Shown here one piece after another: positions 1-10,778 of a stretch of DNA of 64,000 bases. The translations under genes and the position numbers were made by a program. How positions within the stretch are numbered: the first letter of the stretch is position 1; every line of letters begins with the position of its first letter. Location: NCBI GenBank assembly GCA_902783005.1, contig CACZPI010000143.1:20145-84144 (forward strand), written 5' to 3'. The notes beneath the pieces are model-generated. The model was not told the origin of the DNA and did not search any database. It was given only the letters and a program-made list of their open reading frames with translations. This DNA is from an uncultured Ruminococcus sp. Its GTDB lineage: Bacteria; Bacillota; Clostridia; Oscillospirales; Ruminococcaceae.

Positions 1-1672
1 CAGAACCGATGTCATACAGGAACTTGTTCCAGAATCTCGAATACAGCAGATGCAGCGTGGTGTGCTCCATGCCGCCGTTGTACCAGTCAACCGGCATCCA
101 GTATTTCAGTGCGTCCATGGATGCGAGCGCATCATCATTGTGCGGGTCGCAGTAACGCAGGAAGTACCAGGAGGAACCGGCCCACTGGGGCATGGTATCG
201 GTCTCACGCTTGGCAGGGCCACCGCAGCACGGACAGGTGGTATTGATGAAGCTGTCGAGTGTGGACAGCGGGGATTCACCGTTATCGGTCGGCATGTAGC
301 TCTCGACCTCCGGCAGCGTCAGCGGAAGCTCCTCCTCCGGGATCGGAACCCAGCCGCACTTCTCACAGTTGACAAGCGGGATCGGCTCGCCCCAATATCT
401 CTGGCGGGAGAATACCCAGTCACGCAGCTTGTAGTTGACCTTGCGGTGACCCTTGCCGGTCTCCTCGAGCCAGTCCTTGATCTTCACCTTGGCATCCTCA
501 ACGGACAGGCCGGTCAGGAAACCGGAATTGACCATAACACCGGTCGCGCAGTCTGTGAAGGCAGCCTCCTCAATATTGCCGCCGGCAACGACCTCGACCA
601 TCGGAATGCCGAATACCTTGGCGAATTCCCAGTCACGGTCGTCATGTGCCGGAACTGCCATGATGGCGCCGGTGCCGTAGCTCATGAGTACATAGTCGGA
701 AATGAAGATCGGGATCTCCTGGCCGTTGACCGGATTGATCGCCTTGACGCCCTCGAGGCGTACACCGGTCTTGTCCTTATTCATCTCAGTGCGGTCGAAA
801 TCGGACTTCTTGGCAGCAAGTGCCTGGTAAGCCTTGATCTCGTCCATATTGGTGAGCTTGTCAGCCCACTTGTCAATCATCGGATGCTCCGGGGCAATGA
901 CCATGTAGGTTGCACCGAACAGGGTATCCGGACGGGTGGTATAAACGGTCAGGGTGTCGCCGGTCGTGGTATCGAAATCCACCTCGGCGCCCTCGGAACG
1001 GCCGATCCAGTTGATCTGGGTGGTCTTGATGCGGTCGAGATAATCGACCTCGGACAGATCGTCAATGAGCTTCTGCGCATATTCGGTGATCTTCAGCATC
1101 CACTGGCTCTTGACCTTGCGGACGACCTCGCCGCCGCAGCGCTCGCAGCATCCGCCGACAACCTCCTCATTGGCCAGAACGACCTTGCAGGAGGTACACC
1201 AGTTGACAGCCATTTCCTTCTTGTAAGCCAGACCCTTCTTGAAGAGCTGCAGGAAAATCCACTGTGTCCACTTGAAATAGGACGGATCCGTGGTATTCAC
1301 CTCTCTGTCCCAGTCAAAGGACAGGCCGATGGACTTGAGCTGCTGCTTGAAGCGTGCCACATTGTTCCGGGTCACGATCGCCGGATGGATCTTGTTCTTG
1401 ATCGCAAAGTTCTCCGTCGGCAGGCCGAAGGCATCCCAGCCCATCGGGAAGAGGACATTGTAGCCCTGGAGTCTGCGCTTTCTGGCAACAATATCCATTG
1501 CCGTATACGGACGCGGATGGCCGATGTGCAGACCCTGTCCGGACGGATAGGGGAACTCTACCAGCGCATAGAACTTCGGCTTGGTATAGTCGTTGTCCGC
1601 ATGGAAGGTGTTGTGCTCCTCCCAATACTTCTGCCATTTGGCTTCGATCTTTGCGTAATCATACTTGCTCAT
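1..1672 (-). CDS. leuS: Leucyl-tRNA synthetase, 3' end outside window
   Basis: Class I aminoacyl-tRNA synthetase that charges tRNA-Leu in the cytosol. The ATG at 1672 ([17 protein letters not shown]) follows AAGGAA at a normal distance. About 557 residues are present; the C-terminal part with the KMSKS loop and anticodon-binding domain lies beyond the left edge. Visible are the HIGH motif at residues 49-52 (in [17 protein letters not shown]), the CP1 editing domain with [20 protein letters not shown], and the [11 protein letters not shown] segment near the truncation. It is the last gene seen of the nadD-yqeK-LCP-rsfS-leuS series, an order common in Firmicutes. The identification is firm; only the missing end is unknown. 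Confidence 0.97.
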   Translation of the reverse strand, partial: MSKYDYAKIEAKWQKYWEEHNTFHADNDYTKPKFYALVEFPYPSGQGLHIGHPRPYTAMDIVARKRRLQGYNVLFPMGWDAFGLPTENFAIKNKIHPAIVTRNNVARFKQQLKSIGLSFDWDREVNTTDPSYFKWTQWIFLQLFKKGLAYKKEMAVNWCTSCKVVLANEEVVGGCCERCGGEVVRKVKSQWMLKITEYAQKLIDDLSEVDYLDRIKTTQINWIGRSEGAEVDFDTTTGDTLTVYTTRPDTLFGATYMVIAPEHPMIDKWADKLTNMDEIKAYQALAAKKSDFDRTEMNKDKTGVRLEGVKAINPVNGQEIPIFISDYVLMSYGTGAIMAVPAHDDRDWEFAKVFGIPMVEVVAGGNIEEAAFTDCATGVMVNSGFLTGLSVEDAKVKIKDWLEETGKGHRKVNYKLRDWVFSRQRYWGEPIPLVNCEKCGWVPIPEEELPLTLPEVESYMPTDNGESPLSTLDSFINTTCPCCGGPAKRETDTMPQWAGSSWYFLRYCDPHNDDALASMDALKYWMPVDWYNGGMEHTTLHLLYSRFWNKFLYDIGS

Positions 1673-1696
1673 TGGATTTCCTTCTTTCGTAACATT

Positions 1697-2041
1697 TCAG
1701 TTTTGAGAATGATCACTGTCAAAATACATTCTGATTCCCGGGTGCAGACACAGAAGACCGGCACAGATCAGATCGCCCATGCCCTCGAAGAGGTACACGG
1801 CTGATCCCGGCAATGTCCGCAGATTGCCCGGAAGATAATACATGACCAGAACGGTCAGGATGCCCGCTGCGATATAATTGCTCAGCTTCACGCCGAAGTA
1901 CAGGACGCAGGCCAGTGCCACGGAGATCGCCAGGCTGATCCAGGTATTGACCGAAAAGCTGCCAAGCACCAGATTGATGCCGTCCTTGACAACCAGATAG
2001 ACAGCGAGCACGAGCGTGAGCTTCCGTCCGGTTTCTGCCAT
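1697..2041 (-). CDS. Small membrane protein of unknown function
   Basis: A 114-residue protein with about four hydrophobic segments (for example LVLAVYLVVKDGINLVLGSF, ISLAISVALACVLYFGVKL and YIAAGILTVLVMYYLPG) and short polar loops. I do not recognise the family. The ATG at 2041 lies 2 nt after the rsfS stop and is preceded by GAGGG inside rsfS, so translational coupling is likely. leuS starts 24 nt downstream. Its place between rsfS and leuS suggests only co-expression, not a role. Confidence 0.75.
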   Translation of the reverse strand: MAETGRKLTLVLAVYLVVKDGINLVLGSFSVNTWISLAISVALACVLYFGVKLSNYIAAGILTVLVMYYLPGNLRTLPGSAVYLFEGMGDLICAGLLCLHPGIRMYFDSDHSQN

Positions 2042-2043
2042 GC

Positions 2044-2409
2044 TTATGCGCCCTCTTTCACAAGGTAGGGCGTGATGTCTACCTCCTCGGCGTCTGCCCA
2101 GAGCTGCTCGAGGCGGTAGAAATCGCGTGTTTCCTGATAGAACACATGCACGATCACATCGGTATAATCGAGAATATACCAGTTCGAGCCGTTCATGCCC
2201 TCGCGGTGATGCGGCTCGATCCCGAGCTGGGAGAGCTGGAATTCCGCTTCCTCTGCCAGGGTCTTGGTGTGGGTCGTGCTGGTACCGTTGGCAATGATGA
2301 AGTAATCGCCGAGAATGGTCAGATCGCGCACCTTCAGCACGCGGATGTCCTCTGCACGCTTGGCATCAAGCGCACTTACGATCACCTTGATCTTTTCTTC
2401 TGCTGTCAT
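2044..2409 (-). CDS. rsfS: Ribosomal silencing factor RsfS
   Basis: RsfS (Iojap/DUF143 family) binds L14 on the large subunit and blocks 30S joining, lowering translation in starvation. The 121-residue length fits the family. Characteristic segments are VRDLTILGDYFIIANGTSTT, the HREGMNGSNWYILDYTDVIV core (W at the expected place) and VFYQETRDFYRLEQLWADAE near the end. The start is ATG at 2409 after AGAGGTG. It sits downstream of the LCP gene and yqeK and upstream of a small membrane protein and leuS, the usual neighbourhood. Confidence 0.95.
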   Translation of the reverse strand: MTAEEKIKVIVSALDAKRAEDIRVLKVRDLTILGDYFIIANGTSTTHTKTLAEEAEFQLSQLGIEPHHREGMNGSNWYILDYTDVIVHVFYQETRDFYRLEQLWADAEEVDITPYLVKEGA

Positions 2410-2436
2410 AGTTTCACCTCTGTATTATTCTGCTTC

Positions 2437-3687
2437 TTAATCGTAAAGCCTGTTGTATTTATCCGTCAGCTTCGGGCCGCCTGCGGAGCCCTCATCGACT
2501 TCCTTGAGCGTTGCGCCCGTGTCGTCAAACAGAGTCGAGCGATAGCTGCCCTCCTGAACGAACTCCACAAGCGTACTCTGGTCGTCACGCAGCGGGATCT
2601 GCTGGGTGCGGAAATACTCATTGACAATTTCAAGTGCTGCTGCCTTGTGGACAGAATAGCAGTCAAACTGCTGGATCTTGACCGCCTCACCCGGCAGCAT
2701 GAAGACATGCACATTCTCCATGTCGATGGTGCTGGCAAGATCACCGATTCTTGCAATGTCGTCCAGACTCAGATCGGTCGCGATCAGCTCCTGGCTGTAG
2801 ATCTTGTTGGTCGCGCTCATGATCTCCAGAGTGCTCATGCTGATGGCCTTTTTCATGGCCGCAGCCATGAACAGGCGCTGTCCCTGCACGCGGCCGAGGT
2901 CACCGAACTCATAGCCGTGGCGGAAGCGCAGCAGCCATTCGGACTGCTCGCCGTTGAGGGTCTGCTCGCCCTCATAAATGATCTTGTCCGCCTCGAACAC
3001 CATCGTAAACGGCATATTGATCGGCACACCGCCGACAATATCCACGATCTCCACAATGTTGTCACAGGTCGTCGTCACATACGCATCAATCGGGATGCCG
3101 AAGCTCTCCTGCACCGCCGTTACCACGCGCTGGATCGGCGTTGCATCGCTGTCGCCCCATGAATAGATGCTGTTGAACTTGTGGGTGGTGGAGCTGGTAT
3201 AATCCGGCATGAAGGTATCACGCGGGATCTGGAGGATATTCAGGCTGGCGGTATTCAGGTTGAACTGCATGATATAGTTGACATCATGCAGCTTGCCGCT
3301 GCCGTTGGTCACCGAGTCAAAGCCAAGGAAGAGAACCGTAAACTGTCCCTCAATGGTCTGGTGCAGATCCAGGCCGTCATTGAATGCCTTGTCCACGCCC
3401 TCACGGTACTCGACCTGTACCTTGTTGCCGGAGGACTGGTTGATCTCGCCTTCAATATACTTGACAGGCTGCCGTGTCTTGAAATACTTGGTCACCGACA
3501 TCTGCGTGATCGCATGGTCGGAGCCGGTATACGAGATGATCGGCGCATTCGCCGCCATCAGGACCATCAGCATTACCGTCAGCAGGATCGCAGCAAACTT
3601 GATCAGAATATTGACCGCAAGCGATGCCCTGACATCCTGTCCGCCGTGACGGGAATGCCGCTTTTGCTTTCTTTGTTTCTGTTCCAT
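2437..3687 (-). CDS. LytR-CpsA-Psr (LCP) family protein
   Basis: LCP proteins transfer lipid-linked anionic glycopolymers (teichoic acid or capsule-like polymers) to peptidoglycan on the outer face of the membrane. The protein has a basic cytoplasmic N-terminus (MEQKQRKQKRHSRHGG), one transmembrane segment (residues ~25-48, FAAILLTVMLMVLMAANAP), then the LCP domain with TVLFLGFDSVTNGSGKLHDV, NILQIPRDTFM, KFNSIYSWG and VQGQRLFMAAAMKK. An in-frame ATG lies 36 nt upstream, but 3687 is preferred because GGGAAGGGGA stands 6-7 nt before it and the longer form would run into yqeK. This gives 416 residues. It lies between yqeK and rsfS, a frequent place in Clostridia. Confidence 0.93.
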   Translation of the reverse strand: MEQKQRKQKRHSRHGGQDVRASLAVNILIKFAAILLTVMLMVLMAANAPIISYTGSDHAITQMSVTKYFKTRQPVKYIEGEINQSSGNKVQVEYREGVDKAFNDGLDLHQTIEGQFTVLFLGFDSVTNGSGKLHDVNYIMQFNLNTASLNILQIPRDTFMPDYTSSTTHKFNSIYSWGDSDATPIQRVVTAVQESFGIPIDAYVTTTCDNIVEIVDIVGGVPINMPFTMVFEADKIIYEGEQTLNGEQSEWLLRFRHGYEFGDLGRVQGQRLFMAAAMKKAISMSTLEIMSATNKIYSQELIATDLSLDDIARIGDLASTIDMENVHVFMLPGEAVKIQQFDCYSVHKAAALEIVNEYFRTQQIPLRDDQSTLVEFVQEGSYRSTLFDDTGATLKEVDEGSAGGPKLTDKYNRLYD

Positions 3688-3703
3688 TGTAGTTCCCCTT
3701 CCC

Positions 3704-4291
3704 TTAACCGCGCTTGGGCTCAATGCCGCGCAGGAGATAGCTGTTATAACCTTCTACTGTATAGCGGGATACCAGAGCGTCCTTCTTGAGTACCGACGCG
3801 ATCGCATCACCGAGCGCTGTACACATGGCAGCCTGCAGATCGTCATTTGCCAGTTTTCGCATTCTGGTCACACCCTTGTAGTCACGCTCATCCGAGATCA
3901 TATCCGCTATGTAGATGATCTCCTCCAGAAGTGTCATCCCCGGTCTGCCGACTGTATGGAACCGGACGGCATTCAGGATGCTTTTGTCGCTTACGCCAAA
4001 CTCCGATTGAATGAAATACGCACCGGCAATGCCGTGCCACAGCTTTTTGGAATGCAGCTCCGCTTCATCCGGGGCAAAATTCCCCGCCAGCATCAGACGT
4101 TTCTGCTCCTCAAACGGCATTTCCTTGCAGATGTCATGCAGCAGTCCGGCAAAATAGGCCTGCTCCTGATCTGCACCGTAGCGCTGTGCGAGCTGCTTGG
4201 CTGCACGCGCCACATTGCACGAATGCTTGAAGCGTTTCTGTGTCAGGTTCTGTTCCAGAAACGCGATCTTATCCTTCACCTGATACTTCAT
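3704..4291 (-). CDS. yqeK: YqeK, HD-domain Ap4A hydrolase
   Basis: YqeK proteins hydrolyse symmetrical diadenosine tetraphosphate to ADP. The 195-residue protein shows the HD pattern: H in FKHSCNVARAAKQLAQRYG, HD in AYFAGLLHDICKEMP, then a later H (LWHGIAGAYF, VRFHTVGRPGM) and D (IADMISDERDY). A GTG at 4300 is in frame, but the ATG at 4291 has GGGAAG at proper spacing whereas the GTG directly abuts it. Its start overlaps the end of nadD by 23 nt, so the pair is coupled. Confidence 0.94.
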   Translation of the reverse strand: MKYQVKDKIAFLEQNLTQKRFKHSCNVARAAKQLAQRYGADQEQAYFAGLLHDICKEMPFEEQKRLMLAGNFAPDEAELHSKKLWHGIAGAYFIQSEFGVSDKSILNAVRFHTVGRPGMTLLEEIIYIADMISDERDYKGVTRMRKLANDDLQAAMCTALGDAIASVLKKDALVSRYTVEGYNSYLLRGIEPKRG

Positions 4292-4895
4292 GATTTTCAC
4301 TTCCCGCGTACAAATTCTTCTTCATTATATATTGTACTATTTTTTCAGGCAAATAGCAAGGATAATTTTGTCTTTTCCGGATCATTTCCCGGATTTTTGT
4401 GGAAGATACTGTAAAACTGTCCACATTTACAATATCCGTTTCGCCATATTGACGCAGATACTCCGCCTGCGCCAGCAGCTTCTCATATTCTCCCGGTTCA
4501 CGGGCGATTCCGGCGAGGCGGACATGCCGCATAATTTCCTGCCAGTTGTGCCATGTTGTGAAGCTCATGAGCATATCGCTGCCCATGAGCAGCCAGAAGC
4601 TGTCATCAGGCCTCTGCTGTGCGAAATGCTCGACCGTATAGCAGGTGTAGCTTACCCGCTCCTGCCGCAGCTCGTAGTCCTCTGCCCGCATCCACAGGTA
4701 ATCGGAGGCAGCCAATCTGCACATGGCAAGGCGGTCTTCCTCCGGGGCATAGGCGGCCATGGAACGATGCGGCGAGATCTTGGACGGGATCAGCCACACC
4801 TCGTCGAGCGAGAGGGCATCATGGACGCTCTCTGCCAGGTGCATATGCCCGAGATGCGGCGGGTTGAAGCTGCCGCCGAATAATCCGATCCGCAT
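4269..4895 (-). CDS. nadD: Nicotinate-nucleotide adenylyltransferase
   Basis: NadD makes nicotinate adenine dinucleotide from NaMN and ATP in NAD synthesis. The 208-residue protein opens with the nucleotidyltransferase signature GLFGGSFNPPHLGHMHLAE (the HxGH-type pair is HLGH). It keeps the LIPSKISPHR segment, the MGSDML motif and the C-terminal SSTKIREMIRKRQ. The ATG at 4895 touches the stop of yhbY. The order yhbY-nadD-yqeK-rsfS is the classical Firmicute arrangement. Confidence 0.96.
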   Translation of the reverse strand: MRIGLFGGSFNPPHLGHMHLAESVHDALSLDEVWLIPSKISPHRSMAAYAPEEDRLAMCRLAASDYLWMRAEDYELRQERVSYTCYTVEHFAQQRPDDSFWLLMGSDMLMSFTTWHNWQEIMRHVRLAGIAREPGEYEKLLAQAEYLRQYGETDIVNVDSFTVSSTKIREMIRKRQNYPCYLPEKIVQYIMKKNLYAGSENHEVSGEG

Positions 4896-5194
4896 TACCG
4901 GGCTTCCTTGAGGTCGATCACCGGATCCTGTGCATTGCGCTTGAAGAGTACAAAGCGTCTGCCGATGACCTGTACGACATCGGCCTTTGCTGCCTCGGCC
5001 ACGGCATCTGCCGCCTCACGGGCAGTCAGACCGGAATTTTCAAGCACGCACAGCTTGATGAGCTCGCGCTTCTTGAGGGCATCGTTCACCTGAATGATGA
5101 GGTTGTCCGAAATACCGCCCTTGCCGATCTGGAAGATGGTCTCATAGCTCTGCGCAAGCCCGCGCAGATACGCTCTCTGTTTACTTGTCAGCAT
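4895..5194 (-). CDS. yhbY: YhbY, CRM-domain RNA-binding protein
   Basis: YhbY proteins carry a single CRM domain and associate with pre-50S ribosomal particles. From the ATG at 5194 the product is 99 residues: MLTSKQRAYLRGLAQSYETI, then the GKGG loop (FQIGKGGISDNLIIQVNDAL), the KKRELIKLCVLEN segment and GRRFVLFKRN near the end. An in-frame start further upstream would add an arginine-rich stretch inside rdgB that has no family match, so 5194 is used. It overlaps the rdgB end by 14 nt. Confidence 0.93.
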   Translation of the reverse strand: MLTSKQRAYLRGLAQSYETIFQIGKGGISDNLIIQVNDALKKRELIKLCVLENSGLTAREAADAVAEAAKADVVQVIGRRFVLFKRNAQDPVIDLKEAR

Positions 5195-5771
5195 GTGTCT
5201 CACCGTACCTTTCCCGGAATACCTCGCAAAGCTGCCGCATGGCGGCGCCGCGGTGGCTGATGGCATTTTTCTCCTCGGCTGTCATTTCTGCGAGGGTCTT
5301 GTCACCGTAAACGAACACCGGATCATATCCGAAGCCATTGGTGCCGCGCTCCTCATAGCCGATCATTCCTTCGCATTTGCCGGCAACCGTACCGCTGCCG
5401 TTTTCGTCAATATACGCAATGGTGCAGCAGAAATACGCGCCGCGCTCTTCCTCCGGCACATCGCGCAGCTCCCCGAGGAGCTTGCTGCAAAGCTGATCCT
5501 TCGGGGCATAGCGTGCGGAATACACGCCGGGTCTTCCGCCGAGTGCATCCACACAAAGCCCGGAATCATCCGCAATGACGGGCTTTTTCACAAGTTCAAA
5601 CACGGCACGCGCCTTGATGAGTGCATTCTCCGCGAAGGTCTCACCGTTCTCCTCCGGATCCACATGAACACCGGCTTCGGTCTGGGACAGCACCTCAATT
5701 CCCAGCGGGGACAGGATCTCTCTGGCCTCGCGCAGCTTGTTTTCGTTATTCGTTGCCATAACGACCTGCAT
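5181..5771 (-). CDS. rdgB: XTP/dITP pyrophosphatase (RdgB/HAM1)
   Basis: This enzyme removes non-canonical purine triphosphates (XTP, dITP, ITP) from the nucleotide pool, giving the monophosphate and pyrophosphate. The 196-residue product shows the N-terminal MATNNENKLREAREIL, the EENGETFAENALIKARAVFE segment, VIADDSGLCVDALGGRPGVY with the catalytic acidic cluster, GTNGFGYDPVF and the closing SHRGAAMRQL. The start lies 3 nt after the ftsY stop, so the two are coupled. Confidence 0.96.
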   Translation of the reverse strand: MQVVMATNNENKLREAREILSPLGIEVLSQTEAGVHVDPEENGETFAENALIKARAVFELVKKPVIADDSGLCVDALGGRPGVYSARYAPKDQLCSKLLGELRDVPEEERGAYFCCTIAYIDENGSGTVAGKCEGMIGYEERGTNGFGYDPVFVYGDKTLAEMTAEEKNAISHRGAAMRQLCEVFRERYGETHADK

Positions 5772-5774
5772 AGA

Positions 5775-7142
<1,368 letters not shown>

Positions 7143-7201
7143 AGTAAGCCTCCTTTTTCAGGTCAGATGATAATGCAAATTAGCATAGAAAAACAAAGTC
7201 A

Positions 7202-10200
7202 TTACTGCTGATCGACCGGTGCATCGTCAGGCTGTTCGAGCTTCAGCAGTCTTGAAATACCGTCCTCCTGCATCGTCACGCCATAGAGGACATGCGCCTC
7301 CTCCATCGCGCTGCGGCGGTGGGTCACAAGGACGAACTGCGTATGGTCGGTGAAATGATTCAGATACCGCGCATACTTGCGGACATTCGCCTCATCCAGC
7401 GCGGCGTCGATCTCGTCAAGAATACAGAACGGCGCCGGGCGCAGCCGCAGGATCGCAAAATAGATCGCAATGGCCACGAAGCTCTGTTCGCCGCCGGAGA
7501 GGGAGATCAGGTTCTTGATGACCTTGCCGGGGGGTGCTACATTGATGGCGATGCCGGAGGTCAGGACATTTTCCGGATCCTCGAGCTTGAGCTCCGCCTT
7601 GCCGCCGCCGAAGAGATCGACAAAGATCTCCTTGAAATTCTGGTTGATGATGGCAAAGCTCTCCGTGAACAGCCGGCACATTTCGGTCGTCAGATCGGCG
7701 ATGAGCTTTTCCAGCTCCGATTTGGACTTGCGCACATCCGCCATCTGCTCCGACAGGAACCGGTAGCGTTCGGATACCTCGCGGTATTCCTCAATGGCAT
7801 CGACATTGACACTGCCGAGCGCACGGATCTTCTGTTTCAGCTCCTGCAGCCGCTTGCGGGCGGCAGGCATATCCTCGATCGGCTGTGCTGCTGCCTGTGC
7901 TTCGGAACGTGTCAGCTCATAGACCTCAAGCAGCTTACCGACAATGGAATCATTCTCATTGGTCAGCGAGGTCTCCCGCTCGGACAGGCGCGTGACCTCG
8001 GCGGAGAATTTCTCCTTCGCCGTGTGCATCTCCTTCATGCCGTCCTGCAGCGTCCGGATCCGGATGCTCTGTTCGTCATGGGAGGTGGTCGCTTCCTTTG
8101 CCTTGGCTTCTGCCTCTGCGATCTGTGCTTCCGTCGTTTTCAGGAGGGCTTCGCTTTCCCTGACGGCAGCCTGCCGCTGGGCAATGACAGTACGGTAGCC
8201 TTCGAGCTCGCTGCGGTACTGCTCATCACGGGCATCTGCCTGATTGACGGCATTCTGCGCATTTTCAAGCAAGGTATCGGCAGCTTCGCTGTCCTTTTCT
8301 GCCTGTGCGACACGGATCTGCATATTGCTGTATGCTTCCGATCTGGCAGCACGCTCCTGCTGGATCTCCGCCCTTCGGCTCTGTGCGCCGGAAAGGCCTT
8401 CCTCGGCTCTGGTCACGGCTGCTACATGCGTATCGTATGCCAGCTTTGCGGCTGCAACCGCTTCCTCCGCCTGCGCCGCCTGCGATTTCAGGACAGCCAT
8501 CCGCTGCTCTGCCTCGCCTGCACGCTGACGGTACTGCGATACCGGGAATTTCTGACGTTCCGCCTCGGTCTGCGCCTGCAGGAATTTCTGCTGGAGCCCG
8601 GCATATTTCCGGCTCTCGGCTTCGAGCTCCCGTTCTGCCTTCGCGGCAGCATCCGCGCAGCTTCGTGCCTTGGCTTCCGCCTCGGTACACTGGTGTGCAA
8701 GCGCTTCGATCTCTTTCTGGAGCTCCTGCAGCTCGGTCTTTCGCGTCAGCATGCCGCCCGTATTCTGGACGGAACCGCCGGTGAAGGAACCGCCGGCATT
8801 GATGACCTGCCCGTCGAGCGTCACGATGCGGAACCGGAAGCTGCGGCGCTTGGCCATCTCGGTCGCCAGATCAATGTTCTCCGCGATCACGATGCGTCCG
8901 AGCAGATTTTCCGCAATCTCGCGGTACTGCTTGTCGCATTCCACCAGGTCGCTGGCTACGGAAATGAATCCCGGCTCCCGTTCAAGCCCCTGCTCCGTCA
9001 GGCGTCTGCCCCGGATGGAGGTCAGCGGCAGGAAGGTCGCGCGGCCTGCGCGGTTATCGCGGAGAAACCGGATGCCTGCCTTGGCGGCATTTTCATTCTC
9101 CACGATCATGTTCTGCACCGCTGCGCCAAGCGCAGTCTCAATGGCAACGCCGTATTTGCTGTCCACCTGGATCAGCTGTGCCACGCTGCCGTGCATCCCG
9201 CCGAGCTGGCCTTTCATGACCGCCCGCATGATCGCCTTGACGCTGCCGGAAAAGCCTTCCATATTCTTTTCCAGATCACTCAGGATCCGGTGGCGCTGCT
9301 TCTTGTCCCGCAATGCAAAGCTGCACTGACGGAAGCTGTCCTCAGCCCGGGCTTTCTCCTGGCTGACCCGCTGCAGTGTGCTGCGGAATTCCTTGATCGC
9401 ATCCTCCTGCGCCGTGACCTCCTTCTGCACCGACTGCATGGTGTTCAGTGCTGTCTGGTAGGCTTTCTCTGCCGCTTTCAGCTTTTCGGCATCCCCGGCA
9501 GTCTCCGTTTCCAGCGCTGCAATATCGGACGATGTCTGTGCCGCCCTTTCCTCTGCCGAACGGATCTCGAACTGCAGCTCATTGCGGCGCAGATACATCT
9601 GATGCAAAGAGGCATCCGCCTCGCGGGATTTCTCATCCTCCGCCTGATAAGCCGCTTCGGATGCTTCATAATCTGCCTTTGCCTTTGCAAGTGCCTCGCG
9701 GCATTCCTGCAATGCCTTCTTCATATCGGCAGCATTCTGCTCGGCGCCCTCGAGGGCAGCGATCAGCTTTTCCTGCTCCTGCAGCTCCTGTGCATGCCGC
9801 GCCTGTGCGAGCTTCAATGCTTCCTCATTGTGGACAATGTCGTTTTTCCAGACCGCGGTATCCGACTGCGCCTTTGCCTTCGTTTCACGCAGCGAGCGCA
9901 CAAGGGCATGTGCCTCCTCGGCAGCCGCAGAGCATTCCTGCATCACCGCATAGCAGCGCTGCACCTTTGCTTCCTCGGCTTCAATGTCACGCTCGACATT
10001 GTCGTATTCTGTCTTTGCAATCAGGAGCTTGTCACCGAGATCCTTGAGCTTCACCTGCAATGCGGCAAGCTGCTCGACCCATACGGAAATTTCAAGCTGC
10101 TTCTGCTCCTGGGCAAGAACGACGAATTTTTCCGCCTTTTCTGCCTGGTGCTTCAACGGCCCTACACGGCTTTCCAGCTCCCCGAGAATATCACCCAGAC

Positions 10201-10768
10201 GCTCCATATTTTCCTGCGCCTGAGAGAGCTTGCGTTCGGCTTCGGTCTTGCGGTAGCGGAATTTGGAAATGCCCGCTGCCTCCTCAAAGATCTCACGGCG
10301 CTCATTGGATTTGGCGCCTACGATCTCTGCAATGCGTCCCTGTCCGATGATCGAATACCCGTCACGGCCAAGGCCGGTGTCCATGAACAGCTCATTGATG
10401 TCTTTCAGGCGAACCGCCTTGCCGTTGATGCGGTATTCACTGTCACCGGAGCGGTACAGCTTACGGGTCACGCTGACCTCGTCGCCATAGCCCTCCAGCC
10501 GTCCCTCACTGTTGTCAATGACAAGCGTGACCGCAGCAAAGCCCATCGGCTTGCGGCCAACAGTACCGGAAAAAATAACGTCCTCCATCTTGTTGCCGCG
10601 CAGCGTCTTGGTCGATTGCTCACCCAGCACCCAGCGCACGGAGTCGCCGATATTACTTTTTCCGCTGCCGTTCGGCCCCACGACCGCCGTCAGTCCCTTG
10701 TCGAAATTCAGGCGTATCTTATCCGGAAAGGACTTGAAGCCCTGTAATTCGAGATATTTTAAGTACAT
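7202..10768 (-). CDS. smc: Chromosome segregation ATPase SMC
   Basis: SMC dimers with ScpA/ScpB organise and segregate the chromosome. From the ATG at 10768 (MYLKYLELQGFKSFPDKIRL, behind GAGAGG) the product is 1188 residues, the normal length. The N-terminal head has Walker A GPNGSGKSNIGDSVRWVLGE. Long coiled coils flank a hinge near residues 515-640 (MHGSVAQLIQVDSKYGVAIE). The C-terminal head carries LSGGEQ and Walker B FCILDEIDAALDEAN. An upstream in-frame start would overlap the radical SAM gene and add an unrelated basic stretch. It precedes ftsY by 59 nt, the usual rnc-smc-ftsY order. Confidence 0.97.
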   Translation of the reverse strand: MYLKYLELQGFKSFPDKIRLNFDKGLTAVVGPNGSGKSNIGDSVRWVLGEQSTKTLRGNKMEDVIFSGTVGRKPMGFAAVTLVIDNSEGRLEGYGDEVSVTRKLYRSGDSEYRINGKAVRLKDINELFMDTGLGRDGYSIIGQGRIAEIVGAKSNERREIFEEAAGISKFRYRKTEAERKLSQAQENMERLGDILGELESRVGPLKHQAEKAEKFVVLAQEQKQLEISVWVEQLAALQVKLKDLGDKLLIAKTEYDNVERDIEAEEAKVQRCYAVMQECSAAAEEAHALVRSLRETKAKAQSDTAVWKNDIVHNEEALKLAQARHAQELQEQEKLIAALEGAEQNAADMKKALQECREALAKAKADYEASEAAYQAEDEKSREADASLHQMYLRRNELQFEIRSAEERAAQTSSDIAALETETAGDAEKLKAAEKAYQTALNTMQSVQKEVTAQEDAIKEFRSTLQRVSQEKARAEDSFRQCSFALRDKKQRHRILSDLEKNMEGFSGSVKAIMRAVMKGQLGGMHGSVAQLIQVDSKYGVAIETALGAAVQNMIVENENAAKAGIRFLRDNRAGRATFLPLTSIRGRRLTEQGLEREPGFISVASDLVECDKQYREIAENLLGRIVIAENIDLATEMAKRRSFRFRIVTLDGQVINAGGSFTGGSVQNTGGMLTRKTELQELQKEIEALAHQCTEAEAKARSCADAAAKAERELEAESRKYAGLQQKFLQAQTEAERQKFPVSQYRQRAGEAEQRMAVLKSQAAQAEEAVAAAKLAYDTHVAAVTRAEEGLSGAQSRRAEIQQERAARSEAYSNMQIRVAQAEKDSEAADTLLENAQNAVNQADARDEQYRSELEGYRTVIAQRQAAVRESEALLKTTEAQIAEAEAKAKEATTSHDEQSIRIRTLQDGMKEMHTAKEKFSAEVTRLSERETSLTNENDSIVGKLLEVYELTRSEAQAAAQPIEDMPAARKRLQELKQKIRALGSVNVDAIEEYREVSERYRFLSEQMADVRKSKSELEKLIADLTTEMCRLFTESFAIINQNFKEIFVDLFGGGKAELKLEDPENVLTSGIAINVAPPGKVIKNLISLSGGEQSFVAIAIYFAILRLRPAPFCILDEIDAALDEANVRKYARYLNHFTDHTQFVLVTHRRSAMEEAHVLYGVTMQEDGISRLLKLEQPDDAPVDQQ

Positions 10769-10778
10769 TCCTAACCTC

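Noticed and set aside
7292-10747. Very long open frame on the plus strand opposite smc
   Set aside because: It mirrors smc codons, has low-complexity Leu/Arg/Cys composition and no family motifs. GC-rich third positions keep the antisense frame open.
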